Below are positions 22,017-31,610 of a DNA stretch of 64,000 nucleotides, one piece after another. The stretch's first letter is position 1, and each line of letters begins with the position of its first letter. This stretch comes from Aspidapion aeneum (Eukaryota; Arthropoda; Insecta; Coleoptera; Brentidae). The stretch spans positions 11,549,764 to 11,613,763 of the forward strand of contig OY755047.1 in NCBI GenBank assembly GCA_963576565.1. The letters run 5' to 3'. Below the pieces are notes generated by a model. The model was not told the origin of the DNA. It made no database searches and saw only the letters and a list, made by a program, of their open reading frames with translations. The translations under genes were made by a program, and so were the position numbers.

Positions 22017-22648
22017 CCGTAAAACGAGGTTACTTTGCACCACTTTTTTGAGTTAATTCGAAAAATTCAAAGAAATAACCAAAAATTATACCATAAAAAA
22101 TGTTTTTTGGTTTTAATGAAAAACACATGGTATAGGTAATTAACAAATGACATTTTTATTACAAAATACTTAGTATTATAAATATTATTTTAACTTGAAA
22201 AGTGAAGCAAAATTTCCCATAGTCCGAGGTTACTTTGCCCCACTTTATAAAATATGAAAAAAAACATTGGTGTTTTATATGTTGGCGCAAACTACACCCA
22301 ATATTTAGTTAGCTTTTCCCCAAACATTCAAAATGATGAATAAAAAATTTAAAAATATTGGTTTTTTAAGTTTTTATTGCATAGAAATCGATAACTGCAC
22401 TAGACACCAAATTTTTAGAAGTCAAATTTTAAAGAAATTTCAAGCTGCACTTCACTCTGGTATTAACTAGAGACGACTAAGCAGAAAACAGCGGCTACCG
22501 CGTCTTTGAAAAGTCAAATTCGCAACGGATAATTCACACGTGGTGGCGTTGTGGTGCATGCGCAGATTTTTAATGTGGGATATCTAAGAACTTGTTTTCG
22601 CAATGGAGCAAAGTAGGACCAGGAGGCGCAAAGTAACCTCGTTTTATG
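22017..22648. mobile_element. MITE with 25 bp terminal inverted repeats
   Basis: CCGTAAAACGAGGTTACTTT at 22017 is answered by the complementary AAAGTAACCTCGTTTTATGG ending at 22648, with two or three mismatches over 25 bp. A third, internal copy of the GAGGTTACTTTGC motif lies near 22225. No transposase. Confidence 0.75.
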
Positions 22649-22692
22649 GTGCCTCAAAATTTGCTGAATAAAGTCAGATTCACTTAAGGCAA

Positions 22693-24860
22693 GTAGGGGA
22701 AACGGGGGCAAAATGAGATACGGGGGTAAAACGGCATATCGTAGTTTTAGGTAAACTGCGCAAGAATAAAACCTCTTAGTTACTTACATACGTCACTCAC
22801 TTATGGCAAAAAGCGATTGAGTTGCGAGATGAAACAAGAACAATTGCCTTAGATATATCTAAAGCATTCGATAAAGTCTGGCATGAAAATCTGCTCAACA
22901 AGCTCAAAGCAACGGGATTGTCGCCGAGACTTTGCACTTGGTTACCTTAAGGATAGATCCATTTATGTTGCACTGGATGGCCGGAACTCCAACTCTTACC
23001 AAATAAATGCTGGTGTGCCACAGGGAGCAATCCTTTCGCCAACACTTTTTCTGATTTACATAAATGACCTCATAGATAAAACAGTAAATCCACTTTATTG
23101 CTTTGCAGATGATGGCAATGTAGTCTCCTCAGTCATACCACCCACATGTCTCTCCGCACGTGAATTCCATTACCTTAGACTAACTGAAATATCACAGATA
23201 AATAACGACTTGGAGATAATAGAGGACTGGGGCAACAAAAACCTTGTACAGTTCAACGCGCAGAAAACCCAAGCAGCCCTGTTTTCAAAATAGACCAGCA
23301 CCGGTGAGCCAAACATCATGCTATCTGGAAGTGCTGTCGCATTGCAGAGCCAGTTGAACATCTTAGGAGTCACTGCAGAGACCAACATGTCTTGGCACAG
23401 TCACGTGGCAGATATAGCTAAAAGGGCGTCCCAAAACCTTGGGGTGCTATTTCGTACAAGACATCTGTATACACCAAGCCAACTGCTGACACTCTACAAA
23501 GCCCAGATTCGACCAACTATGGAGTACTGCTCACATATATGGAGTGCGGCACCCAAACATACCTTAATGCTTTTGAACACCGTGCAAAAACGAGCTATCA
23601 AGCTGATCAATGACCCCGCACTTACCCGTAGCTTGGATAGTCTCGAACATCGAAGAACTGTGGGCGATCTATCTCTCTTCTACAGGTATTATCACGGAAA
23701 ATGCTCTGAAGAGTTGGCACGTATGATCCCCCCGGGAGTAGCACCTACTAGGCGAACACGTCAAACAGACGGTAACCATCAATTTATTGTCAAAATAGAG
23801 GCACCAAGAACCTCATTATATCAGAATTCATATCTCTGGAGAACAGCATCGCTGTGGAATGAACTCCCTACGACAGTTTTCCCTGCAGGTTACAACCTGA
23901 ACCGTTTCAAAACCAACACACACCAACATTTCCGCGCACTTGCCGCTTCTCGAGCGTGATAGGGATCTCCTTGCGAGTGCGCATACCCGTAAAAAAAAAT
24001 ATCAGATGTTTTATCCCCATGAATGGTTCAATTCTCTGCAATATGATTGGTGCCGGTCGGCTGAGCTTAAGTTGGTTTTTGCCCAACATGTAATGTTGTG
24101 CGCTGTTTATTGTAAAAAAAGCTTGCGTATTTTGTGATGGTAAGTACATTTTTTACAGACTTTTTAAAATTTTGTTTATATTGAATAATTAGTGGGTTTA
24201 TGTATTATTCATAATTAAACGCGTTGCCCGTAAAATTAGCCTTTTACTAAGTATGATTTTTATTTGAATTTAACTGGTGGTTTGGGGGAAAACGGATTTT
24301 TTCCATGGGGGCAAAACGGAATTTCTTGTTATACCTAGTAACCTATACCCATTTTACCTTAAAAAAATTTTTTTGTTTTGTTTGTTTTTTGTGGTACCAT
24401 CATTGAAAGTTGTATTTTATGTTGTCTTTGCAAAAAATGGGCGCAAAATTTGTGTAAGAGAGTCGACAGCGATGACTAACTCGCTGTAATTTTTTATACA
24501 TTTTGTAAATACTAAATCTGATTATTATAAATGTATTTTTTATTACAACTTTTTATTTTTTAAATAAGTATTTTAATCTTGGTTAGTATTTTAATAAATA
24601 AAACTTGGCTTACAATAATATTGATTCTAAATTACACAACCGCCCCGCTTGTTTAGCCACATATAGGTACCCTATTTAACCCGGTATGCGGGGCAAATTG
24701 GGCAAAGTCAACTTTTTACTAAATCGCTTCAACTGAAAATTAAAGCATAAAGATAACATATCTAGCCAACTTAATATCAAATGACGAACGCAATGGTAAT
24801 CATTTAATAAAAGAAATAAGCCTATAAAATTAAGTATCCCATATTGTCCCCCTTTCCCCC
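22693..24860. mobile_element. TIR element split by a LINE
   Basis: GGGGAAACGGGGGCAAAATG at the left end matches the complement of ATATTGTCCCCCTTTCCCCC at the right end. Extra internal copies of GGGGGCAAAACGG occur at 22720 and 24284-24320. About 1.2 kb of the interior is a Jockey-like LINE. Related end motifs (GGGGATGGTGGG, CCCACCATCCCC) recur at 25226 and 63690. Confidence 0.6.
22785..23998 (+). pseudogene. Jockey-like LINE reverse transcriptase, broken
   Basis: The sequence opens inside the reverse transcriptase with HLWQKAIELRDETRTIAL then DISKAFDKVWHENLL. A frameshift near 22945 leads to LKDRSIYVALDG, GVPQGAILSPTLFLIYINDL and the catalytic FADD. A single in-frame TAG at 23291 follows ALFSK, and the frame resumes to a TGA at 23957. 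The C-terminal part includes LGV...WHSH, QKRAIKLI and WRTASLWNELP, which are typical of Jockey/CR1-group elements. A short A-rich tail follows at about 23990. It is 5'-truncated, so the endonuclease is absent, and it carries one frameshift and one nonsense change. Confidence 0.85.
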
Positions 24861-24965
24861 ATTTCGAATGGTTTTCTAATAAGAAGCGAATTTAGAACCT
24901 GTACAATGCCACCCGGAGTCCACACTCTCCCGGCGGTCCCCTACCTACTAAATAATATAACTTAC

Positions 24966-25125
24966 CTTCCATGCCCTTTGACCTTCAACCGCACTGGATC
25001 GTGACCTTGACTGGACGCATGCGCATCATGAGATTCTCTGCGGATGCGACGGTGTTGCCGGTTTAGCGCATGCACGTCATAGATGGCAACGTCGTAGTGC
25101 TTGATCCAGGAGTTTAAATCAAAGT
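24966..25125 (-). CDS. ADAM10/Kuzbanian-like metalloprotease, prodomain exon (first found)
   Basis: This 160 bp minus-strand exon lies between TTTATTTTAG and GTAAGTTA splice sites. It begins with two bases that finish a codon, then reads 52 residues starting FDLNSWIKHYD and ending VRLKVKGHG, with AG left for the next exon. ADAM10 mature N-termini read LN-x-(Y/W)I-x-HYE...Y-x-V-x-x-L-x-x-x-H-x-R-x-x-R, a charged spacer, then D-x-(L/V)-R-L...HGR. The match runs in order through this exon, and the HGR arginine is completed by the exon at 11322-11443. The preceding exon should hold the signal peptide and was not identified. GC content is clearly above the surrounding transposon sequence, as expected of a host exon. 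Confidence 0.88.
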
Positions 25126-25225
25126 CTAAAATAAAATAAAAAAATATTTAAGTATTTGCAGTCTCTTTTAAAACAACCATATTTAAGAGAGAAAGTGTTG
25201 GTGATAATATGCATGGTGTATTAGG

Positions 25226-25394
25226 GGATGGTGGGGTAAGTTTGGACACTTTTTAGATTTTTTGTAATATTTTGTTAAACATAATCTTTATCAGGAACCA
25301 AAACTGCGATAGCATAAGGTTTATATATTGTCTATAAAATAATACTCATAAATAAATATCTTTTCATCCTATGTAGGTATTTAAAAAAGACCCT
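25226..25394 (+). mobile_element. Fragment of a GGGGATGGTGGG-ended MITE
   Basis: GGGGATGGTGGGGTAAGTTT with GACACTTTTTAG and GTTAAACATA matches the repeated segments at 60664 and 61494 (GTAAGTTTAAACACTTTTTA, CGTTAAAT, GGAACCAAAA). The opposite end motif is seen at 63690-63715. Confidence 0.55.
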
Positions 25395-25590
25395 AGAACG
25401 CAATAGCGATGTACAAAGTGGCGGGTATTAAAATAGCGGTATCGAAAAAGCGACATTCAAAATAGCGATGTAATGAAAGAGCGACTATTAAAATAGCGAT
25501 GTAACAAAATAACTATTCTAAAAAAATAGCGATGTAACACAATAGCGATGTAACAAAATAGCGACTATTAAAATAGCGATATTAATATAT
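25395..25590 (+). repeat. AATAGCGATGTAAC minisatellite
   Basis: About a dozen imperfect units of AATAGCGA followed by TGTAAC, CTATTAA or similar, at a spacing of roughly 14-20 bp. Confidence 0.85.
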
Positions 25591-25664
25591 AATAAAACGA
25601 TTTTCTGTAGCACTTTTTAAAGCCAGCTAAAATGCCGAGTTTTCCAAGCGAATTTATCCATTTT

Positions 25665-25960
25665 TAAGATGACATTGAGGACTTATTGGAAAAAAACCTG
25701 ACTTTATTTTAGAGTCGTCTTTATTCTGACAGATTTACAAGGAAAACTGGCAGCTGACCTCTCAAAATTGACATACCAAAGTTAAATTTAAAAATAAAGT
25801 CGCTAACTTTCATTTAATAAAAATAAATCCGGTTCTTAAATACACAAAGGCCGAATTTTGAAAGAAAGCAGCTGCTTTTTATTGTAAATCTGTCACAATA
25901 CTGCCGATTTTAAAATAAGGTCAGGTTTTTTTCCATCTTTAAAAGGCGACCGTACTAAGT
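25665..25960. repeat. Foldback element, ~80 bp arms
   Basis: Left arm AAAAAAACCTGACTTTATTT...GACAGATTTACAA and right arm, its complement TTGTAAATCTGTCAC...AAATAAGGTCAGGTTTTTTT, enclose about 110 bp. No coding sequence. Confidence 0.75.
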
Positions 25961-26247
25961 TTCAATTTAAAGAAAAATTTGAAGTTCGTAAAATTCAATT
26001 TTTGGACGTTTTTTTACGGCAGAAACTACTGTATTGTTTTACGACGACTACTGTATCATAAAAAAACTGAAGCTAAAATTAATATTTTTTTAAAGGTAAA
26101 TATTAAATAAAATTCTAGCATATTAGTGCATTAAAATTCTATTTCAAATGGATTTTATCATTTCCACGGAAATTGGAAATATAATTTATTGAAAATTCCA
26201 TGTAAAATATCCTTTATGTCCTTTGAATAAAACATGTACCTATCTAT
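25961..26247. other. No feature seen
   Basis: AT-rich. It ends in ATGTACCTATCTAT (26234-26247), the left target duplication of the next insertion. Confidence 0.4.
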
Positions 26248-26460
26248 GTTTGAAACTCGTAGACAATGATTGTGTAGAAATAAAATTTCGGACTTCCATT
26301 GTCTTTATTTATTTTAAAACACGACGTTTCGGTTAGTAAGTATCTCTAACCGTTATCAAGTGTTAACAGTTAACACTTGATAACGGTTAGAGATACTTAC
26401 TAACCGAAACGTCGTGTTTTAAAATAAATAAAGACAATGGAAATCCGAAATTTTATTTCT
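26248..26460. mobile_element. Palindromic Penelope-like insertion with 14 bp target duplication
   Basis: The 14-mer ATGTACCTATCTAT flanks the insert exactly (26234-26247, 26461-26474). After 28 bp of unpaired sequence the insert is a 185 bp palindrome, with arms 26276-26367 and 26369-26460, one base between and a single mismatch seen. Each arm carries a degenerate hammerhead-like fold, with GAAACGTC and a GGTTAG/CTAACC stem, followed by AATAAATAAAG. Inverted terminal pieces, hammerhead motifs and long target duplications are features of Penelope-like retroelements; that class is an inference. Confidence 0.7.
26372..26418 (+). ncRNA. Hammerhead-ribozyme-like motif, core degenerate
   Basis: Stem I AACAC/GTGTT, stem II GGTTAG/CTAACC, the GAAA core, palindromic stem III ACGT and a GTC cleavage triplet are all in the right order. 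The CUGANGA core reads TTGATAA, with two invariant positions changed, so catalysis is unlikely. A mirror copy lies at 26318-26364 on the minus strand. Confidence 0.5.
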
Positions 26461-26576
26461 ATGTACCTATCTATTCACGAGATTTTGTCAAGGTATATAT
26501 TAAGGCCAATTTTGGAAACCTAACCTATATATGTATTAGCAAAGTATAAAAGGCAACTTCATAGGGGTATAGTCAA

Positions 26577-26624
26577 CCACGAACACCGGTGTTTCGGAAA
26601 AAGGCATTTCCTTCCTCAGCGTGG
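26577..26624 (-). ncRNA. Type I hammerhead ribozyme motif
   Basis: On the minus strand: stem I CCACG pairs with CGTGG, core CTGAGGA, stem II GGAAA/TTTCC, core GAAA, stem III palindrome ACACCGGTGT, then a GTT cleavage triplet. All invariant core bases are present. Short palindromic stem III is known from hammerheads of Penelope-like elements and retrozymes, which work as dimers. Self-cleavage is predicted, not shown. Confidence 0.65.
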
Positions 26625-26767
26625 CTTGCCTGACACAAGGTAGAACAAACTGACTACAAGATACAAGGTAAATCAAAAAGAAAGAAAAAATTGGTGAAAC
26701 CTATTTTTTATTCTACGAGTGAAACGATAGCGAACAAAGGAAACTAAGTCCATGGTGAAGTGAAGTC
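26625..26767. other. No separate feature
   Basis: Sequence next to the hammerhead motif, possibly part of the same retroelement remnant. Nothing else recognised. Confidence 0.3.
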
Positions 26768-27055
26768 AAATACATGTCAAATATGGCGGGTAATTTGAAT
26801 TCAAAATAAGGAATGCTAAATCTTGAAGATTTTAATCTTTTAATCATCTTGCATCTTTACAAAATTCTGGTGAAATATCGGGATGGTGTTTGAGAATATT
26901 TCATTGAACTTTCGTCGAAATCTGTAGTGCCATTTTAAAAATATCATAAAAAAACGTCTGACCCCCCATAAGTCCCAATGTAAAAGTCGACCTCCCGAAA
27001 ACAGCTGATTTTTTCAGGGTCGTGACCTGCATTTGTTTGTTGACCTTGATAAATT
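26768..27055 (-). mobile_element. hAT-like family A, partial copy (A2)
   Basis: Shares GGCGGGTAATTTGAATTC, AATAAGGAATGCTAAATC, GTAGTGCCATTTT and CAGCTGATTTTTTCAGGG with the family. It ends at the GTTGACCTTGAT terminus and lacks the other half of the element. Confidence 0.75.
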
Positions 27056-27445
27056 CAAGAAGGTATCATGGTAAGTATCATGCAGTATTCTCCTGAAAAA
27101 TAAATATATGGCTAATAAAATAATGCAAATTTTATAAATGAACCATATTTGAGCGTTCTTTTTCGATAGCAGCTTGATTTTCCAAATTAATTCAATTTAT
27201 TTTAAATAAATTTAATAATTCACAGAATTTTAAAATGCAATAAATCATGACCGAACGGAAATAAAACGTGATAAAAGCACAATAATTTTCGATGCGGTGA
27301 ATTCGGTCGTTAATTGACTTTAGTTTTGTGGTCAGCAAATTAGTATACACGGTGAGTTAGTTAAATCCTGCAAGAACTAACGATAGACTATAGTGTTTCT
27401 TTTAAAACAGCTTCAAGTCCTAAAGCATGGTGAATGATCTCTATT
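27056..27445. other. No feature seen
   Basis: AT-rich unique sequence. No exon or repeat recognised. Confidence 0.3.
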
Positions 27446-28166
27446 CCAGGTAGCAAGGTCACGTTTTTTAAACGTCAAAAACAGGTCATTTTTAATGACC
27501 ATTGACGTCTCTAATCTGACGTGTAAATGACCTTTAAATGACGTTCAAAAGACACACCCAAAATGACGTCATTTTTAGACGTTTTAAAGACGTCAGCAAT
27601 ATGACGTATTTGGGACCAAATCAGAACATTAGACACACACACAGACAAAAATCTATTTATGACTTTTTTTAAACTCGTCTGAATATATGAAATATTCCCT
27701 GCAGTTGAGAACACTGAAGGAAACTTAGACACAGAAGGTGACTCTTCTGAGACTTAGACCTGGAAGTACTGGAACAGGTACAGCGGTGTTCGTCTGTGAG
27801 GTACAGATCAAAATAGACCTATACTTAGACTTACGCATCTCCACCTTGGAGCGAAAGAAGCCTCGAAGTTTGTCTTGATTTAATATTTAATTTATTTTAC
27901 ATACGTACCCCCAGATTCCGTATAAATCCGGTCAAGTACTGACTGGGGCACCATCTATGTATGAGTGTATGTCGCTTGGACAAAGTGTGCAGTGTGGGTG
28001 GTGACCAATATATGACGTTTTTCAGACGTCAAAAACTACACTACGAAAAGACGTCAAGTAACTGACGCCTTAAAGACAACATTTTTTGGTAGATGTCCTG
28101 CTGGTCATCCAAATGACCACTTTTCGACGAAAAAAAGACGTCATTTGATGATCACTTGCTACCTGG
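27446..28166. mobile_element. MITE with CCAGGTAGCAAG ends and many TGACGTC motifs
   Basis: Terminal inverted repeats CCAGGTAGCAAG and CTTGCTACCTGG delimit 721 bp. Within about 180 bp of either end the motif GACGTC or TGACG occurs more than a dozen times, several as the CRE-like palindrome TGACGTCA. The interior has no transposase. A short minus frame at 27732-27511 lies inside and is not convincing. Confidence 0.8.
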
Positions 28167-28528
28167 GATATAAATAACTGGATAGGACCTAGTGTGTCTT
28201 TTAAAACAGACGTTGTATACACTGTGTTTCACGAACATAGAAACAGAGCCCTTTTTGTGTATTTAAAGTGCGAATTTGGAGAAACGCTCGGACATGTCGA
28301 TTTTGTTTGCGAGGGGGACACTTTTTGGCTATCTTGAAGTTTTTGTAGTACGAACCCCTTTCGAGGGGTATAATTTACCCCTTTATTTTGAATTTTAATA
28401 AATGCTATATTCTATCTGTTTTATGAAAATTTAGCCCCCTAAATGTGAACTTATTCAAGCGGTATTAAGATTATTGTCGTATGGACAACTATACGTGCCT
28501 TCTGGCGCTGAATTTTCCTTTATATTGT
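28167..28528. other. No feature resolved
   Basis: Contains CCCCTTTCGAGGGGTATAAT, a local stem. No gene recognised. Confidence 0.3.
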
Positions 28529-28765
28529 CACCCAAATGAAAATAAAGCGAGCCAGTTTAGCCGAACAAAACTCATGGACCTCTACGGCTTAATAAGAAAA
28601 AATCTTTATTTTACGCTTGGTTTCAAAAAACGAAAAAACAAACCGGGAAAGTCGGTAAAAAAAGACGGGCAAAAAGAGCCAGCAGCAGTGTAGGTAAAGT
28701 AAAATAAAACCACAGACGAAACTCTGAAGCATATTTAAGAATTCCTTTAGAAATAGAAATTTCTT
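28529..28765 (+). repeat. ~235 bp repeat, copy 1 (small ORF of unknown origin)
   Basis: Repeated at 29276-29512 with an offset of about 747 bp. Both copies keep a frame with the core RTKLMDLYGLIRKNLYFTLG followed by a basic FKKRKNKPGK stretch, which differs only slightly between copies. I do not recognise it. It may be a piece of a transposon protein or only a repeat that happens to be open. Confidence 0.6.
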
Positions 28766-28769
28766 TCTT

Positions 28770-29149
28770 TTTTTACCTTCCTAGCTCGCGCAGCAATGGC
28801 TAGAGAATGTATTATTTTCGACAAAAATACATTTTTTTGAGGTACGTGTACGTGTGGGACGTTACGTTCTCAGCTTGCAACTAACTGCTAAACTCTTTTG
28901 AAGATGCTTTTATTAAAAACCGTTTGCCATTAATAGGATATCGAGATGTGTTTTGTTTCCTGTATAAACATCATCGATGACCGATCAATTGCTTATTGCT
29001 TTTAATTCCGTATACAGTTTATTACACGTTTTAATATAAATTGAACTATATACAGAAGTCCATTTCCTTAGATTGTTTAATGTTAATATGCACTTGCTTA
29101 TAAAGGTAACTTGTGCTATTTAGTTAATAATACATTACTTTCTATCCTG
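28770..29149. repeat. Dispersed repeat remnants
   Basis: TTTTTACCTTCCTAGCTCGCGCAG at 28775 resembles TTTTTACCTTCGTAGCCCGC at 21355, the start of the GT-bearing dispersed repeat. The rest is unassigned. Confidence 0.4.
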
Positions 29150-29275
29150 ACAATATTTTGATCCATCCTAGCAATATTGTCATGATGTCTGTCTATGTAT
29201 GTGTATATGTGTCCGTAACACGATAGCTCCTAAACCGCTGAACCGATTTTCATGAAATTTGCAGCTAAAATATTG
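29150..29275 (+). repeat. Dispersed repeat with AACCGATTTTCATG end, copy 2
   Basis: Partner of 21430-21560, sharing CCTAGCAATAT, TGATGTCTGTCT and AGCTCCTAAACCGCTGAACC. It joins directly to the second 235 bp repeat. Confidence 0.6.
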
Positions 29276-29512
29276 TGTGAAAATGAAAATAAAGCGAGCC
29301 AGTTTATCCGAACAAAACTCATGGACCTCTACGGCTTAATAAGGAAAAATCTCTATTTTACGCTTGGTTTCAAAAAACGAAAAAACAAACCGGGAAAGTC
29401 GGTAAAAAAGACGGGCAAAAAGAGCCAGCAGTAGTGTAGGTAAAGTAAAATAAAACCAAAGAAGAAACTCTGAAGCATATTTAAGAATTCTTTTAGAAAT
29501 ATAAATACCCCC
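29276..29512 (+). repeat. ~235 bp repeat, copy 2
   Basis: Near-identical to 28529-28765. One base is deleted in the A-run before GACGGG, changing the frame after the lysine-rich stretch. Confidence 0.6.
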
Positions 29513-29539
29513 ATTTCCTTTTTTACCCAACTGCAACAA

Positions 29540-29892
29540 GGTGAAAGGAATGGTAATGTTTTTCGATTGTTGTATGTATGTATGTTTGTATCACGCTAGA
29601 GGCTAAATGGCTGAACCGATTTTGACAACAAAGTTGTCGTTAAATTGCTACTAATCCCGAAGGCTATATTTTTTAAACAGGAATCAACATGGCGGTCTTC
29701 AGACGCCATTTTGTCACATGATGTAGGCTTTAAGGCATACAAATTATCTAAATTTCAGGCGATTTTATTGAAATTCCTTTGGTTACTCATTACAAATTTC
29801 CTCTAATTTGTTGTAGTTACTTTGTAGTCCTCCCTGCTTCCACCCATCTCCCCTCTTGTCATTTAATTTTATCAAAAATCAAATCGAAAAAA
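29540..29892. repeat. LINE/SINE-type tail fragment
   Basis: TGTATGTATGTATG microsatellite followed by GGCTAAATGGCTGAACCGAT, another member of the AACCGATTTT-ending repeats. Confidence 0.4.
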
Positions 29893-30335
29893 TCAAAAAT
29901 TCTTTCTGCATACGCTTTCAGATTTTTTTTCCAACACCATTTTACTAGTTCCCCTCCCCCCCCCCCGCCTCTCCCTCTCTCCTCTCGTCATCCTTATCAG
30001 TAATAGTTATAGCTATAACTTTTACAAATATAAAGAGATTTCAAAAGTTCTTTCTGCAGACGCTTGAAGACTTTTTTCATTTTATTAGTTTCCCTCCCTC
30101 TCTTCACCCCTTCCTCCTTACTAGTAATAGTTATAGCTATACCTTTCACAAATATAAAGTCATTTCAAAAATTCTTTCTGCACACGCTTTAAGACTTTTT
30201 TCCAACATCATTTTACTAGTTTCCATCTTCCTCTTCCTCTCTTCTCCCCACCCTCCTTATTAGTAATAGTTGTAGCTATACCTTTCACAAATTTAGAGCG
30301 ATTTCAAAAATTCTTTCCGCACACGCTCTAAGATT
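29893..30335 (+). repeat. Tandem repeat, four units of 124-148 bp
   Basis: The TCTTTCTGCA motif recurs at 29901, 30049, 30173 and 30312. Each unit carries a C/T-rich variable tract and TAGTAATAGTTATAGCTATA. Confidence 0.85.
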
Positions 30336-30458
30336 TTTTAATGCTAAATGAATTGTAAATGCATAGTGCTTTTTATAAGGAAGGCTGAATAAAAATTAAA
30401 CCTAAAAGTTGGAAATAAAAAAAAATTAATAAAAAAAACTGTTAAATTTACTTGTAAC
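30336..30458. other. No feature seen
   Basis: AT-rich spacer. Confidence 0.3.
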
Positions 30459-30626
30459 TACTAGTCGCAGTTGGGTACAAAATTACCCAATAACCTGATT
30501 CATGAAAATACAAAAAAAAACTGTATAATTTCGTAAATGCGCTTTGGGCATTAAAACTAAAAGTTGAAGCATGTCGAACATTATAGGTATACCTATCAAT
30601 TTTGTGCTCAACTGCGACTAGTACTT
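30459..30626. repeat. Foldback MITE, 25 bp arms
   Basis: ACTAGTCGCAGTTGGG at the left is matched by the complementary CTCAACTGCGACTAGT at the right, with AAAATT extending the stem. Confidence 0.75.
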
Positions 30627-30803
30627 AGAAGTTAATTTAGGAATTTGGTGTTTTAAAAAAAAATTATGTTTTATTTTTCTTATAATTGTATTATGTTTTC
30701 CTAAAGTTCGCAAAAAAGCAATTGTTCCTAAGCACTTAAATGCTTGCCAAAACTCACTACACATCATTCTGTCAACGGAATTCGCGTGCGGAAATAGTTA
30801 TTT

Positions 30804-30922
30804 ACCTAACTAGTGCGGAAAGTGATACTTTCACGCACGCGACGGCAGTTGCCCGAACGACGCTTTGCGGAGTTCGGGCACGCCGTCAAGGGCGGAAAAG
30901 GCACTTTCCGCAAGAGTTAGGT
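30804..30922. repeat. CG-rich cruciform element
   Basis: The outer arms ACCTAACT..TGCGGAAAGTG pair with CACTTTCCGCA..AGTTAGGT. Inside lie GACGGC/GCCGTC and GCCCGAAC/GTTCGGGC pairs. At 119 bp it can fold almost throughout, and it is rich in CpG compared with its surroundings. Confidence 0.75.
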
Positions 30923-31017
30923 ACAAAATTTTTCCTATTTGCATAAAAAGCTTGGTTTTACATTTTAATATATTTGGTATTTTTTACATTAAAACAGCAA
31001 AAAACAAATTCTGTTTT

Positions 31018-31121
31018 CATTTTTAATTTAATTGAGTTTATAAATGGGTCAATAAGTCTAATTAGGCCTCATTTTTAATTTAATTGAGTTTATAAATGGG
31101 TCAATAAGTCTAATTAGGCCT
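31018..31121 (+). repeat. Exact 52 bp tandem duplication
   Basis: Two adjacent copies (31018-31069, 31070-31121) of a unit starting CATTTTTAATTTAATTGAG and ending ATTAGGCCT, with no difference seen. Confidence 0.95.
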
Positions 31122-31131
31122 AAAATTCACG

Positions 31132-31195
31132 GCGTGCGGAAAGTTCAACTTTCCGCACGCAAATGCGTGCGTAAAAGTGACCTTTAACGCACGCA
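31132..31195. repeat. Two CG-rich hairpins
   Basis: The first has 14 bp perfect arms GCGTGCGGAAAGTT around one base (31132-31160). The second uses TGCGTGCGT/ACGCACGCA (31164-31195). They resemble pieces of the cruciform at 30804-30922. Confidence 0.8.
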
Positions 31196-31610
31196 AGTAG
31201 GAAAAGTCGATTTTCTGCACTTATTAGGAAAATAGCTAATAAAAATTAATGTTCTTTCAAAAAGACAAAAGGCCAGTGTTTTCATGCCCATAAAACGTCA
31301 TAATTTTTTTTTGTAAAGTAGTTAAATTTAGTCTTTTTATCCAACTTCATCCCTCCCTACTATAGACTCTCCATAAACGAGCTAAAACATTTTGTGCATT
31401 CTCTTTTCAGTGTTTTTTTTTGTATTTCTAAATGGCCAACTCTTTATTAAGCCATTTTATTCCCCCTGCTAATTTTTTGCACATTAAGCCCTATCTGTGC
31501 TCTTTTTTTTAAACCCTTTTTAAAGGTTCCACTGATGATGTCAGCGAAAAATAAAATATGACAGCGTGCTAATGCTGGCTCGTTTATATATGCGTGCGTA
31601 TGATGAAAAA
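31196..31610. other. No feature resolved
   Basis: Includes CCACTGATGATGTCAGCG at 31530, which resembles a hammerhead core but lacks a usable stem II. Nothing else recognised. Confidence 0.3.

Noticed and set aside
28481..29434. A two-copy host gene with FKKRKNKPGK
   Set aside because: The frame is kept in both copies, but the copies are joined to dispersed repeats and lack splice or start context; kept only as a repeat.
31530..31560. Another hammerhead core (CTGATGA)
   Set aside because: No stem II of useful length and no GAAAC followed by a matching stem I.
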